From positions 1 through 64,000 of the forward strand of contig WTXG01000060.1 of NCBI GenBank assembly GCA_022496185.1: a DNA stretch of 64,000 nucleotides. The letters are read 5' to 3'. The DNA comes from Multifurca ochricompacta. Its lineage: Eukaryota > Basidiomycota > Agaricomycetes > Russulales > Russulaceae. The notes below the pieces were generated by a model. It saw only the letters and a list, made by a program, of their open reading frames with translations. It was not told the origin of the DNA and ran no database searches. The position numbers were made by a program, and so were the translations under genes. Below are positions 1 to 10,459 of this stretch, one piece after another; position 1 is the first letter of the stretch; each line of letters starts with the position of its first letter.

Positions 1-81
1 TCAACAAAGGGATAAACGGGGTCAAACAACATGTCACGTGATAGAAAAAGAGAACAAGACGACACAGCAGGGTTTGTAACA
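1..81 (-). repeat. Partial 3' LTR of the gypsy element
   Basis: Read on the minus strand, a purine-rich tract (about 95 down to 82) is followed at 81 by a TGTTAC start, as expected where a polypurine tract meets a 3' LTR. The rest of the LTR lies off the left edge of the window. No second copy was found inside the window (the TGTTAC end near 12190 is a different sequence), so this rests only on position and the TG start. It contains a TCACGTGA palindrome at 34-41. Confidence 0.35.
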
Positions 82-112
82 TTACCCCTCTTCTAAGTCC
101 TAGCAGAGCCAG

Positions 113-652
113 CTAGATTGGCATACCATCATCGTCTTGGACCAAGGAGAGATAGTCGTCGGCTACGGCGTAGTGGTCAGCGTTGTAGTTCTCCTTTTCT
201 TCATCAGTGGGGCAAACGTGTGTTCGTAAAAAACCGTAGGGCCCCCGTCTCCCACAGCGAAAGCAGCCGTCGTAAACATGACAGTCAATTTCTGATGTCC
301 TGCGTTGTGGGACAGGCACTTGCCGCACCACCCTGAGGGGTTCTGAATGGTAGGGGCTTGTGTAAGTTGTCGGAATAGACACTGGCAACTCCAGTGCGAG
401 GTACTTTGGCAATGCTGCACTGTTTCTTGGCTGTGGGGCAGCACCAGCTGAGATGGTACTTACTGCTACAGCGCCAGCAAAGCTTGCCGTCAGGATTTTC
501 ATGAAGTCGGGGCATTTCGAAACAATGGGGTTGAGCCGAGGCGCGAGGTCGAGGCGGCAACAAGGGAGTGGTCGCGCAAAAATATCAGCGTACCGTTTGG
601 AGATAATTTGGTATGCCTCCCCTTGCTCCAGTCTTGTCCTAATGCTTGCCAA
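113..652 (-). pseudogene. Gypsy 3'-terminal ORF with zinc-knuckle-like motifs (broken)
   Basis: This frame encodes 179 residues downstream of the chromodomain and ends in an acidic tail. A parallel minus-strand frame over 285-563 contains a C-x2-C-x4-H-x4-C pattern (CWRCSSKYHLSWCC), which fits a CCHC zinc knuckle. Further down, the present frame has another Cys/His cluster (CFRCGRR...HVC). The two motifs lie in different frames, so one reading frame was probably split by a frameshift. I know of no defined function for this extra 3' ORF; a nucleic-acid-binding, Gag-like role is inference. Confidence 0.4.
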
Positions 653-879
653 GTGATGCTCTATGTCGAAAACCCCTCGGTTGATTTTACCATCTGCCGT
701 TCATAGTCGCGCCGCTGCATCTCCAGATTGTCTCAAAGCACCTGGAACTTGCGGAGTCAAGCAATCTCAGCGGTCAGCCGTGGCATCCGCAGATCCTGAA
801 GCACTTCATTGATTGCGAAGGCATGGGGGTCGTGGGCCGAAAGATGCTGCAAGTGTTCGGGGCCCAGGATGTAATGTAG

Positions 880-1296
880 TCAGTTAACGGTCCACTCTTC
901 TAGATAGACTGGGGCCCTGTACATGGGTCCTCCCTTCTCCAGGCATCCTGCCACATCCATACCTTCATTAGTATAATAGATATACTTGGCCACTTCTGTA
1001 GTGCCGTCATTTTTGGATGAAGGGATCATAAGCGGGAAATAGAATGCGGAGTTGGGGTCATTGGGGAAGAAGGGAAATTCAGGGGACTCGTCACCGAAAT
1101 CCACATCGATCAAGTCGTTGGGATGGGGATGTTCGGGCAGATTAAAATCTTCGTCGATGTTGATGATTTTGTCCCCTTGGGCCACTTGGGCGGTCACGTC
1201 ATAATCAATAGGAGAAAGTGGGCAAGAAGGAGGATGCACAGGAGTAAGTACGGGAAACGCATCAATGGCGGCAGAGGCATGAATTTGGACGAACAT
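880..1296 (-). pseudogene. Gypsy acidic linker ORF between chromodomain and 3' end
   Basis: The frame encodes 138 residues rich in Asp, Glu and Pro (for example NIDEDFNLPEHPHPND) and no recognised domain. It sits between the chromodomain and the zinc-knuckle region and was probably part of the same long 3' coding segment before frameshifts. I assign no function. Confidence 0.35.
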
Positions 1297-1339
1297 AAGT
1301 GGGTTTCTAGTCAGTTGTGGGGGGAGAGCTGTTTAACAA

Positions 1340-1510
1340 CTCGTGCTTTCTCCGGCTCTTTATCTGCCTCTGGGTGGCGCCTATAGAAGTCTTCGATGAG
1401 CTTGGGCGCAAAGACATCCGCAGCAGGTTCCCACAAGCTGTCGGCATCTGGGAACCCTTCCATTTGATCAAATAATGAAGTCGTCGATTATGCCCTGACC
1501 CTTCCATTTG
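1340..1510 (-). pseudogene. Chromodomain remnant of gypsy integrase
   Basis: The minus strand encodes YLIKWKGS near 1453-1477, the diagnostic core of chromodomains, where the aromatic residues bind methylated histone tails. The usual continuation changes frame soon after, so the domain is broken. In chromoviruses this domain follows the integrase C-terminus and guides insertion towards heterochromatin. The position here agrees with that arrangement. Confidence 0.65.
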
Positions 1511-1739
1511 GCGTCAGCAATACGTTCTACTTCCCATTCTAGTTCTCCGTCCACAAGGTCGGGGGGGGTCTGGGAAAATTCTGTCCATGGATGGCGGTTT
1601 CTTGTATGGCGTTAAAAGGTTGCATGGAAGACGGGGTGTATCTTCCAGGTGGCGGTAGCGTGAGCTTATACGTAACATCTGAGAGCTTCTGTTCGATCAT
1701 GAAGGGCCGTGGTGTTTGGGAGCTAATTTGCCGTTGGGT

Positions 1740-2761
1740 GTGACATACGGATATTACGCCCTTCTAGCCAGACTTGATCTCCGATTGATAGGGCGTAAAC
1801 TTAGTGGGCTTCTCAGCCAGGGTCTTTTGCGCCTTCTGAAGATTTCTATTGGCTGATTCCGTATTTCCTCCCATTGGTCGATACGCTGTGTCACGGATGG
1901 TACATTCGTGGGCTTGTCTGTCCATGTAGTGCGAGGGTTCCACCCCATAATAAGGGAGAAGGGAGTGGTCTTGTCGTTCCATTTGGCCAGCTGTTATGTG
2001 CAAACTCAGCTGTTGCCAGCCATTCTGCCCAGTCGTTCTGTCATTTGTTACACCAGAATCGAAGGTACTGTTCCAACCATTGGTTTGTCTGCTCCAATTG
2101 TCCATCCGTCTGGGGGTGGTAGGCGTGGATATGTTCTGTTGATATCAAGACGTTTACAGAGTGCTTGGGCAAACATGGAGGCAAATCGTGGGTCTCGGTC
2201 AGAAATGATCTTCTGTGGTAGTCCATAATGCCGGTAGACATGGTTCAGGTAAAGTTTTGCAACTCCTTCTGCTGAAATTGTCTCATTACAGGGTATGAAG
2301 AGAGCGGCCTTTGAGTAGTCATGGTCCGTAATGGTGAGTATCGAATCATATCCTTGTGACTGAGGGAGTTTAACGATGAAGTCCATGGTGATAGTCTGGA
2401 AGGGAGCCATTGCAATCGGCATGATGGGCGAAAGTGCCGGCGGTCTTGGGTGAGTATTTACTTTGTTTGCCTGGCATTCGGCGCATCCTTTAACATAGGC
2501 TTCGACATCCTTTTTCATATTTGGCCACCAGTAATCTCGTTTGGCAAGGGCGTAGGTATTCGTGATGCCGGGGTGTCCTGCAGAGGGAAGGTCATGATGA
2601 AAATGAATCACCCCCCTCTTAATGTTGTCGCCACCGGTGACAACCAATCGATCGCCATCCTTCCACCAGAGGCCGTCTTTCATCTTTATGTTATGCGGCT
2701 CTGCCCAGGATTTACACAGTTCCTGGTTCATATTCTGCGTTACTTGGGCCCATAGATCCAT
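1740..2761 (-). pseudogene. Gypsy integrase (frameshifted)
   Basis: Integrase is recognised by its zinc-binding H-H-C-C domain (HHDLPSAGHPG then CAECQANK), preceded by a WWP motif. The catalytic core has the acidic residues in TMDFI and SDRDPRF. About 2130 the frame shifts: the expected AYHPQTDGQ block, which leads to the third catalytic acidic residue, lies in a neighbouring frame over 2041-2150. Integrase C-terminal sequence (VWLEGRNI-like) follows near 1740-1790. The protein would insert the cDNA into the genome, but this copy is broken. Confidence 0.8.
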
Positions 2762-3938
2762 GTCGTGAAGGCTAACGACAGCGGTTTTTGCAAAGACATC
2801 TTCTGGTAAGACGACGATATTGTCATTGTCGTTCTCCCCTTCATCCCGTCCGGTTGGTCTAGACAGGGCATCAGCTCGTGCATTACGAGCTCCAGGTAAG
2901 TGCTTGAGTGTGAAGTTGTATTCTTCAAGCTCCAGGACTTCTCATGCTATTCGCCGGCTGATTTTGTGCGGTTCTTTCCAATACAAAAGGTTGGAGTGGT
3001 CTGTGTAGATGATGGTTTTGTGTGGGGATCCAGCCAAGTATGGTTGCCAATGCCGTAATGCTTTTACGATAGCCAGTAGTTCTCTATCCCAAATGTCATA
3101 ATTTCTTTCCACCGATGAGAATGTTTCCGAGTAGAATGCAACAGGATGGAGAATCCCTTTGGTATCTCTTTGTGATAGAACTGCACCGTTGGCATACATG
3201 GAAGCATCAACCTCTAGTTCAAAGGGTTTGGCCAGGTCAGGTTGGATAAGAACTGGTTCGGAGCTGATAATCGCTTTAATTTGGTCGAATGCTCTCTGCT
3301 GCAATTCATCCCAGTGCCAGGGCACGTCCTTTTTCAACAAATCATTAAGTGGTCGGGCAATGGCTGAGAATCCTTTGACGAAGTGTCGGTAGAAATTACA
3401 GAATCCAATGAACGATCTGACGTCTTTGGTACACTGCAGGACGGTCCACTCTCGAATGCCTTGCACTTTTACAGGGTCCATGCGTACTTGCCCCCCTTCT
3501 AGAATGACACCTAGATATTCAACGGTCTTTTGTTCAAAGGAACATTTGGCAGGTTTCAAGTAGAGGTCATGTTTCGCTAGGATTTCTAGTACCTCATGAA
3601 CTCGGGTTCGGTGATGGCAAATGTCATCTTTCGTGGCTACCAGGATGTCGTCCATGTATACTACGACCTCTTCTGTAAGGATCAGGTCTCAGAAGATGTG
3701 ATTCATCATGGCCTGGAAGGTCGCTGGTGAGTTCGTTAGGCCAAAGAACATGACGTTGGGTTCAAAAAGTCCCTGATTGGTCTTGAAGGTGGCCTTGGGC
3801 TGGTCGCCTTCTCGGATACGAATGTTGTTATACCCCCAACGGACGTCCATTTTTGAAAACAAGGCCTTGTCGCGCATTTTGTCGATGATTTCCGAGATCA
3901 AAGGAAGTGGGTAGTTGTTTTTCACTGTGAGTTCGTTA
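2762..3938 (-). pseudogene. Gypsy reverse transcriptase core and RNase H (premature stops)
   Basis: RT motifs are clear: [27 protein letters not shown] and the catalytic YMDD at about 3645-3660. They are followed by the RT thumb, the connection and an RNase H with the VDAS, E and YTDH acidic positions, then the LKHLPG-ADALSR linker. Two in-frame TGA codons, at 3689-3691 and 2942-2944, interrupt an otherwise single frame. Both stand where family members carry Arg, so a CGA to TGA transition is likely. The 5' edge at 3938 is the copia-1 insertion point. Confidence 0.85.
3934..3938. repeat. Target-site duplication of copia-1, left copy (CGTTA)
   Basis: CGTTA directly precedes the TG of the copia-1 5' LTR and is repeated at 10455-10459 directly after the CA of the 3' LTR. 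Five-base duplications are typical of Ty1/copia integration. Removing one copy plus the element rejoins the gypsy RT frame. Confidence 0.95.
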
Positions 3939-4448
3939 TGTTGACACAGGATGTGTCTGGAGATGCTTCAGGCATCTGAGGATCGCTTCAGCTGTAGATT
4001 AGATTAGATTTCGGAGTATCGGACTTTTTATGTTATCTTTATTACACTTCCTTCCTTTCTTACTCAGCTGATTAGTGATGGACTTAGTAATGCGCAGTAA
4101 GCATGTGATATCTCTTTGGCCAATGGCCTTTATCCCTCTCTGTTTATTGTCCGGCACTTGTGGACTTATTCCCAGTGCACACAGACCATTTCCCCTGGCC
4201 CCCATGGGTATATAAGGGTGTCTGTTTTGTCCTTTACACTTCAGAGTTCTTCTTCCTCTGAAGTGTAAGTTGTCTTTACTTTACTTTCTACTTTTCCTTT
4301 GACTAACATTCTCTCTGTAGTTAACTTGTCTTCTAGGTCAGTAGTATAGTATTATTAGAGTTCTTCTTCCTCTGAAGTTTAACTTGTCTTCTAGCCTAAC
4401 CCGCTAACTAACCACAGTCAGTATAACCAGCAGCATGATTGTTTGACA
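3939..4448 (+). repeat. copia-1 5' LTR
   Basis: The LTR starts TGTTGACACAGG and ends TGTTTGACA. A TATA box (TATATAAG) near 4209 gives the likely transcription start region. A 13-bp perfect-stem hairpin with a 9-nt pyrimidine loop follows at 4234-4268. A pyrimidine-rich block resembling the hairpin's loop and right arm recurs near 4358-4380. Confidence 0.95.
4208..4216 (+). promoter_or_regulatory. TATA box of the copia-1 LTR
   Basis: TATATAAGG lies about 25 bp upstream of the hairpin. The same box occurs in the 3' LTR near 10215 and in the related solo LTR near 11244, so it is conserved between subfamilies. Promoter function is inferred from position. Confidence 0.6.
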
Positions 4449-4463
4449 GGTTATGGGCCCTGC
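4449..4463 (+). promoter_or_regulatory. Primer-binding site, initiator-tRNA anticodon arm type
   Basis: GGTTATGGGCCCTGC directly follows the 5' LTR. Its complement matches the anticodon stem-loop of eukaryotic initiator tRNA-Met (GCAGGGCUCAUAACC) apart from one position that can form a G-U pair. Priming from an internally cut half-tRNA is known for Drosophila copia, whose site begins with the same bases as far as I recall. The identical 15-mer follows the LTR of copia-2. Confidence 0.75.
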
Positions 4464-5388
4464 CGCTCATACTGACTGTTTTAATTCCCTTTGTTCATAA
4501 ACAGCCCAACTCGCTCTTGCACTCAAAGCTCACAAAAGCTTCAAAGTCTTTCCCACCAGCTTCTTCCAGTGAGCTTTCCTATTTACTGTCTGTGCACCTT
4601 AACACCCCACAGGATGACGCAGTTTACTGCTCATCCTGAACTGTTTGGCTAGCCCTTCGGGGTTCTTGCAAAAGATGATGAGGGACCCTAAGCGGGTGAA
4701 ACATCTTAAGCTCCTTGAGTGCGCACTAGGTATTAGTAACTTTCATAGTTGTAGCTGGGTCTTCGTCCCATAGATAGTCTTAGTAGGCCTATAGCCAGAA
4801 GCTTGTGGCTTTAAGTCCAGCCAATGCTTGGCTCTGTCTGTAAGCTGGGTTTAGTGACCCGCATGCGGAGTTTAGGGTCTAGAACAAGGCATGGGTAGTC
4901 ACTCCCATGACGCTTGGGCTCGATACAAGTAGGCTGCACTACTATAGTCTATACATAGTAGATATAGTCTTCATCTCTGGGCATAAGTATCCGTTGCCTT
5001 TGTAGGGTAACCACGCCCTACCAGAGACAGACTAGACATCTACTCAGTCATGGCCCCAATCATCTAGGGCTTAATCATGGACTCCACCACCAGCATTAGA
5101 GGAAGGGCTATATACCCTTTGTCTCTAATGGAACTTGCGGTTGGCTCCTCCATGACATGACTCCCAGTCTTGGTTACACTAGACACTCTGGCTAGTCTAC
5201 CAGAGCTTATGTCTAGTTACAAGATTGCGCTAGACAGCTTTTACTATACCTAGAAAGTCGCACAACAAAGGTGGGACCTTCTTAGGTTCTGAAGCATAGC
5301 ACCACAGTGTGGGGTGGCACTCTTAAGCGAGACCTGGGCACTGGTTCTAATTGCTCCTTGGAACCAGGAACTTTTATTACATCTCAAA
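4464..5388 (+). other. copia-1 untranslated leader
   Basis: About 0.9 kb lies between the primer-binding site and the Gag start, without a convincing ORF. It belongs to the element, since it is inside the LTR pair. Packaging or translation-control signals would be expected here, but I see none that I can name. Confidence 0.6.
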
Positions 5389-8300
5389 ATGCCGTCTTCT
5401 ATCGTCTTCCCTCCCTCCTCCAAGATGGAGCACCTTGATGGGTCAAACTGGCAGGTTTGGTCTGCCAACTTCAATGCCCTTCTGAGGATGAACGGGCTCA
5501 GGAGGCACATTATTACGGCCTACCCTGATATGCCCCTGCTCCCTGAAGATAAGGAGGAGAAGGAGAAAATGCAAAAGGAAGTCATTGATCCCATCCTTAG
5601 GGAATGGATGGGAGAAGAAGAAATGTTGATTGGGCTACTCTATCTTAATGTAACCCAGGAGGTTTACTCTCAAGTAACCTCTGATGCCGATTATCCTTCT
5701 CTTTTTGAGAAGTATAATAAGTTGGAACGACTTTATGGCTCTGTAGGTAGCATGGCCACATATAATTTGTGGCTTGCCCTGGTGTCCTTCCGTCTTGATG
5801 AAGGACAGACATTCAGAACTCAACTTCAAAAGGTTCTGGATGCCAGGAGTACCCTTAGGGAGAACGGGATGGAGGTCAATGACCTCCAGATGAGCTTCAT
5901 TTTATTGAAAGCTCTCCCTGACTCCTACAGTGCCATAGCTGGCTCCATACTGGCCTCTGGCGATCCAGAGCGTCTTTCTCCTCAGGACCTTGTGCAGAGG
6001 TTCCTAAATGAGGAGAGTTGCCTGGCAGGTCCCTCGGGAAGTGGTAGTGCAGTCCTATCTAAGGCTGCACCTGTCAAATCAAACAAAAATAAAAATTTAT
6101 CACCACTTCCCGCTGCTGCCCCTGGTTCACAAGGGGTGGTCTGCTTCTATTGCCAAAAGCCTGGACACAAGTCCAACACTTGCGCAAAGAAGAAGAAGGA
6201 CCTGGAGAATGCCAAAAAGGGCAAGGCAGGGAACAAGAAGAGGGCTGAGGCCCAACATGTAAACACTATAGCCACCGTAGTTAATGGTAGTGGCAAAATA
6301 GAGGAGGTGCATGAAGCACCTCGCATTTGCCTTTATGTGCACACCTATAATCTGGATATCAATTCAGATTACTGGATGCTTGATAGTGGAGCAACGGCTC
6401 ATTTCAGTCCAAACCTTGAAGACTTCGACACATATAAAGTCGATCACACCCATGAAGTATCACTAGGTGACAACTCCATAGTCAAAACAAGTGGAGTTGG
6501 CACTGTGGTCATCAGGACTGATCAAGGTTTCGACTTGGAACTAAGCAATGTGCTCCACATGCCGGGAGGACATAAAATACTCTCCGCCAGTGCCCTAGTA
6601 GAAAAAGGGGCAACTGTGTTCTTTGATAACAAGAAGGCAACAATTAAATATGGCGACAACATTATAGCAGAAGCATGGAAGTTTGGCAAATTGTATTGGG
6701 TACTAGGCAAACACGTCCTAAGCAGTATCCATACAACTGCATCTGCCTCACTTGAAATCTGGCATCAGAGAATGGGCCACATGTCTAAAGAGGCCCTAAA
6801 AAGATATGCTCCTGAGGCGGTTAAAGGCCTCAAAATAAATAATAGCCAAGTGGAAGACAAGCCGTGCTATGGCTGTGAAATGGGCAAGTCCCATCGTCTT
6901 CCATTTCCCCCATCTTCAAAGCGCGCATCAGCCCCCCTTGAGATCCTTCATAGTGATCTTGTAGGTCCCTTGCAGTGCAGTTCAATACAAGGGAATCTAT
7001 ACTTTGCCACCTTCTTGGACAACTTTAGCAGATATGCTTTAATCGTTCCAATGAAGTCTAAAGATCTGTTCACACCAGTTTTTAATAAACTGAAGACACT
7101 ACTTGAAAATAAATTCAATCAAAAATCAAGTGTCTTCATACAGATCGTGGTGGCAAGTATGTGAACAAGGCGCTGAAGGCAACGCTTGAAGATTATGGCA
7201 TAGAGCATAAACTTACGATGCCGTATAGCCACAACAGAACGGAAGGGCCAAGAGATTAATAGAACCATTATGGAAAAAGGCACTAGCATGCTGCACAATG
7301 CTGGCCTATCTCTTGGTTTTGGGAGTGTGCTGTTGAGACAGCATGTCATATATATAATAGAACTCCCATCCGTTCTAATAAGTGGAAAACTCCGCTTGAG
7401 CTTCTGGTTGGGAACAAACCAGATGTCTCGTATTTTAAGGTCTTTGGTTGCAAAGCCTATTACCATGTTCCAGAGGGCAAGCGGCATAAACTAGATCCCA
7501 AAGCCAGGGAAGCCGTCTTTGTCGGGTATGAGCCCACTTCTAAGGGCTATACACTTTGGGATAGTCATACCCGGTCTCTCATCTTTCACGAGATGTTACA
7601 TTTGATGAGAGATCCTTCCCATCCCGCTCTGTAAGGACAGCAGAGCAGATAAACCTGTAGAGCAGCCTAATGAAGGCGGCTCATTTGTTTACCTGGTGGC
7701 AATGTCCAGCCACCACCAGCAACAGCTACACATGTTCCTAGGCTCCTCAAGATGAGGAAGACCTGGAAGAGGAACAGGAGGACATCGTACCTCCTCAATA
7801 GCACCACAGCCTACCACACCCACACGTAATGTAGACACCACACAACCTCAGACAATATATCAGACCCCTCCATCACAAGTCATGGAACCTTCCTCCCCTC
7901 CCAAAAGAACCTGTGCAATCAGAAAATCAAAAGAATTGCAGATAAATCCTCAACCTAATTTTGAGAGGACGAGTCCACGCTCTGAACGACGAGATAGGGC
8001 AATCCAAGAAGATTTAGACTTGGATACTGCACGCCCTAATTGCAATCGTCATCTGAATCCTTGCTTCTACAACGAGGATAATGCAGAGTTTGTGCAGGTT
8101 CTTCCAGACTTGGTCAGATGGATCTACTTAATGCTGCAGGATCGCCTTATAGGGATCCTCTTACATTTAAAGAAGCAATGGAGTCTGATAATGCCAGTGA
8201 TTGGCTTGAGGCATGTCAATATGAAATTGATGCCTTAGAAAAACTTAAAGTGTGGCGCCTTGAAGACCTTCCTGAAGGAGAAAGGCTGTAAAGTCCAAGT

Positions 8301-9752
8301 GGGTCTTTAAATTGAAAGCAGATGGACGCTTTCGTGCTAGGCTTGTAGCAAAAGGGTTCACCCAAATAGAGGGGGTGGACTTCGATGAAACCTTCTCCCC
8401 AGTCGCCAGATTTGAGTCTCTTAGACTATTATTAGCGTTGGCCACGCTTGAGGATTGGGAAATCCACCAGATGGATGTCAAATCGGCATTCCTACATGGC
8501 GATCTGGATGAGGAGATTTACATGGAGCAACCAACTGGTTTCGTTGTTGCTGGACAAGAGTCCAAAGTTTGTAGGCTACAGAAGCTCTGTATGGCCTCAA
8601 ACAAGCTTCCCGAGCATGGAACTTACAATTCCATGCAGTTCTCAATGAACTGAGCTTTACTCGGACGTACTCTGATGCAGGAGTATATGTGTATCATCAC
8701 CAAGAGGGGGATGGTTCACTTTTCGTCATTTTATATGTTGATGACATCACTATACTTGGGTCCTCCACTAAGAAGATTCAATGGCTGAAGGACTCTCTAT
8801 CTAGCCGATATGAGATGACCGATCTTGGCGAAATCCAGTCCTACCTTGGAGTTAACATCACCAGGGATCGTCCTAACAAGACACTGGAAATTGACCAGAC
8901 AGCCTATGTATCCTCAATAGTTGAGAGGTTTGGAATGGGGGATTCCAACCCAGTATATACTCCTCTACCCTCTGGCGTGGATGTTCATTTGGTCAAGTTT
9001 GAAGACCAAGCATCTACCTCTGATATTAAGAGGTATCAGCAGTTAATGGGGTCTCTGCTTTGGGTGCAGATTGGAAGCAGACCTGACATTAGTTTTGCTG
9101 TTGCACGCCTTAGCCAATTTGCTTCCAACCCTTCCCAGCAGCACATGCGACTAGCAAAATATGTCTTAGCTTATCTAAATGCTACAAAGACTACAAGTTG
9201 CGCTATTCTGGAGGGAATGGTGAAGTAGGCCTTCATGGCTTTGCGGACTCCTCATGGGGAGATCAAGAGGACCGCCACTCCACCTCAGGCTATGTCTTTT
9301 TCCTTGCTAATGGAGCCATTAGCTGGTGTTCCAGGAAGCAAAAGACAGTAGCTCAGTCCACCACAGAAGCCGAGTATATGAGCCTTGCTGAGGCCTCAAA
9401 TCAGGCAGCGTGGTATAGGACCTTTATGCAGGAACTGGGATATGAAGTTACTTCACCCATACAACTGCATTGTGACAATAAGGGTGCAGTAGATCTTGCA
9501 TTAAACCCTGTCACAGGAAGGCGATCAAAGCACATACCAATAAAGTACCATGCCATTAGGGAGTACGTAGAATCGCACCAGATTGACTTGGTGCAAACTC
9601 CCACTGGAGAGATGCTAGCAGATGGCCTTACAAAGTCTCTGCCTAGATCATCTTTTGATCACATGGTAACTGGATTTGGACTAGTGCGGAATGAAGGAGC
9701 TGGAATCTGGAGACTTTGTTCACCAGTTTCACTTTCCCACCATGCCACATGA
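5389..9752 (+). pseudogene. copia-1 Gag-Pol polyprotein (multiple frameshifts)
   Basis: The likely start is the ATG at 5389. In order: a Gag UBN2-like domain; a CCHC knuckle (CFYCQKPGHKSNTC, residues 252-265); an aspartic protease with LDSGAT (Asp about 332); a GAG-pre-integrase HHCC (WHQRMGHMS, CYGCEMGK); integrase with HSDLVGP; then, after frameshifts near 7140, 7230, 7250 and 7318, the TDRGGKY block; RT with YVDD near 8735; and RNase H (ADSSWGDQ, TTEAEYM, CDNKGA). Further one-base breaks lie near 7590, 8288, 8590 and 9197. Most fit loss of one base in a short homopolymer. No complete polyprotein can be made from the sequence as given. Confidence 0.9.
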
Positions 9753-9936
9753 GCACGTTCTTGACCTCGAGAGTGACGCAAGAGGTGTGTAGACTTGCAT
9801 AAGCGAATCTACAACTCATATGCAAAGCTCACAAAGAGTTAGAGAAGTTGGATCTCTGGCTGGCGACATGTTCGTTCAATTGTGAACAACAGTGTGCTCA
9901 TTTAATTCATTCCATCTTAATGATCGATGCCTTCAC

Positions 9937-9946
9937 CATGGAGGGA
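9937..9946 (+). promoter_or_regulatory. Polypurine tract of copia-1
   Basis: A purine-rich stretch ending GGAGGGA abuts the 3' LTR start at 9947, the expected place for plus-strand DNA priming. Confidence 0.6.
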
Positions 9947-10454
9947 TGTTGACACAGGACGTGTCTGGAGATGCTTCAGGCATCTGAGGATCGCTTCAGC
10001 TGTAGATTAGATTAGATTTCGGAGTATCGGACTTTTTATGTTATCTTTATTACACTTCCTTCCTTTCTTACTCAGCTGATTAGTGATGGACTTAGTAATG
10101 CGCAGTAAGCATGTGATATCTCTTGGCCAATGGCCTTTATCCCTCTCTGTTTATTGTCCGGCACTTGTGGACTTATTCCCAGTGCACACAGACCATTTCC
10201 CCTGGCCCCCATGGGTATATAAGGGTGTCTGTTTGTCCTTTACACTTCAGAGTTCTTCTTCCTCTGAAGTGTAAGTTGTCTTTACTTTACTTTCTACTTT
10301 TCCTTTGACTAACATTCTCTCTGTAGTTAACTTGTCTTCTAGGTCAGTAGTATAGTATTATTAGAGTTCTTCTTCCTCTGAAGTTTAACTTGTCTTCTAG
10401 CCTAACCCGCTAACTAACCACAGTCAGTATAACCAGCAGCATGATTGTTTGACA
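9947..10454 (+). repeat. copia-1 3' LTR
   Basis: This 508-bp LTR is about 99% identical to the 5' LTR and ends TGTTTGACA before the CGTTA duplication. The TATA box lies near 10215 and the 13-bp hairpin at 10240-10274. It lacks one T in each of two T runs relative to the 5' copy. Confidence 0.95.
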
Positions 10455-10459
10455 CGTTA
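10455..10459. repeat. Target-site duplication of copia-1, right copy (CGTTA)
   Basis: This is an exact direct repeat of 3934-3938. On the minus strand it reads TAACG, inside the gypsy RT coding sequence (YRWIN, then [10 protein letters not shown]). Confidence 0.95.

Larger units (their letters stand above)
82..3938 (-). mobile_element. Ty3/gypsy retrotransposon, 3' part (degraded)
   Basis: This is the distal half of a minus-strand LTR retrotransposon. In order of translation it holds the RT core, RNase H, integrase, a chromodomain and a downstream acidic, zinc-knuckle ORF. RT, then RNase H, then integrase is the Ty3/gypsy order, and the chromodomain after integrase marks a chromovirus-type element. 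The N-terminal part of RT continues at 10460 on the far side of copia-1: the protein breaks in the RT core and resumes exactly across the CGTTA target duplication. The copy carries in-frame TGA codons and frameshifts and cannot encode a complete polyprotein. Confidence 0.85.
3939..10454 (+). mobile_element. Ty1/copia retrotransposon copia-1, nested in gypsy RT
   Basis: This 6516-bp element is bounded by near-identical LTRs (510 and 508 bp) with TG...CA ends and a CGTTA duplication. Its internal part runs from a primer-binding site, through a 940-nt leader and a Gag, protease, integrase, RT and RNase H coding region, to a polypurine tract. Integrase before RT is the copia order. The two LTRs differ by about one substitution (ACAGGATG against ACAGGACG) and two one-base indels in T runs, which points to a young insertion. 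The pol region is nevertheless interrupted by many single-base frameshifts. Confidence 0.95.
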
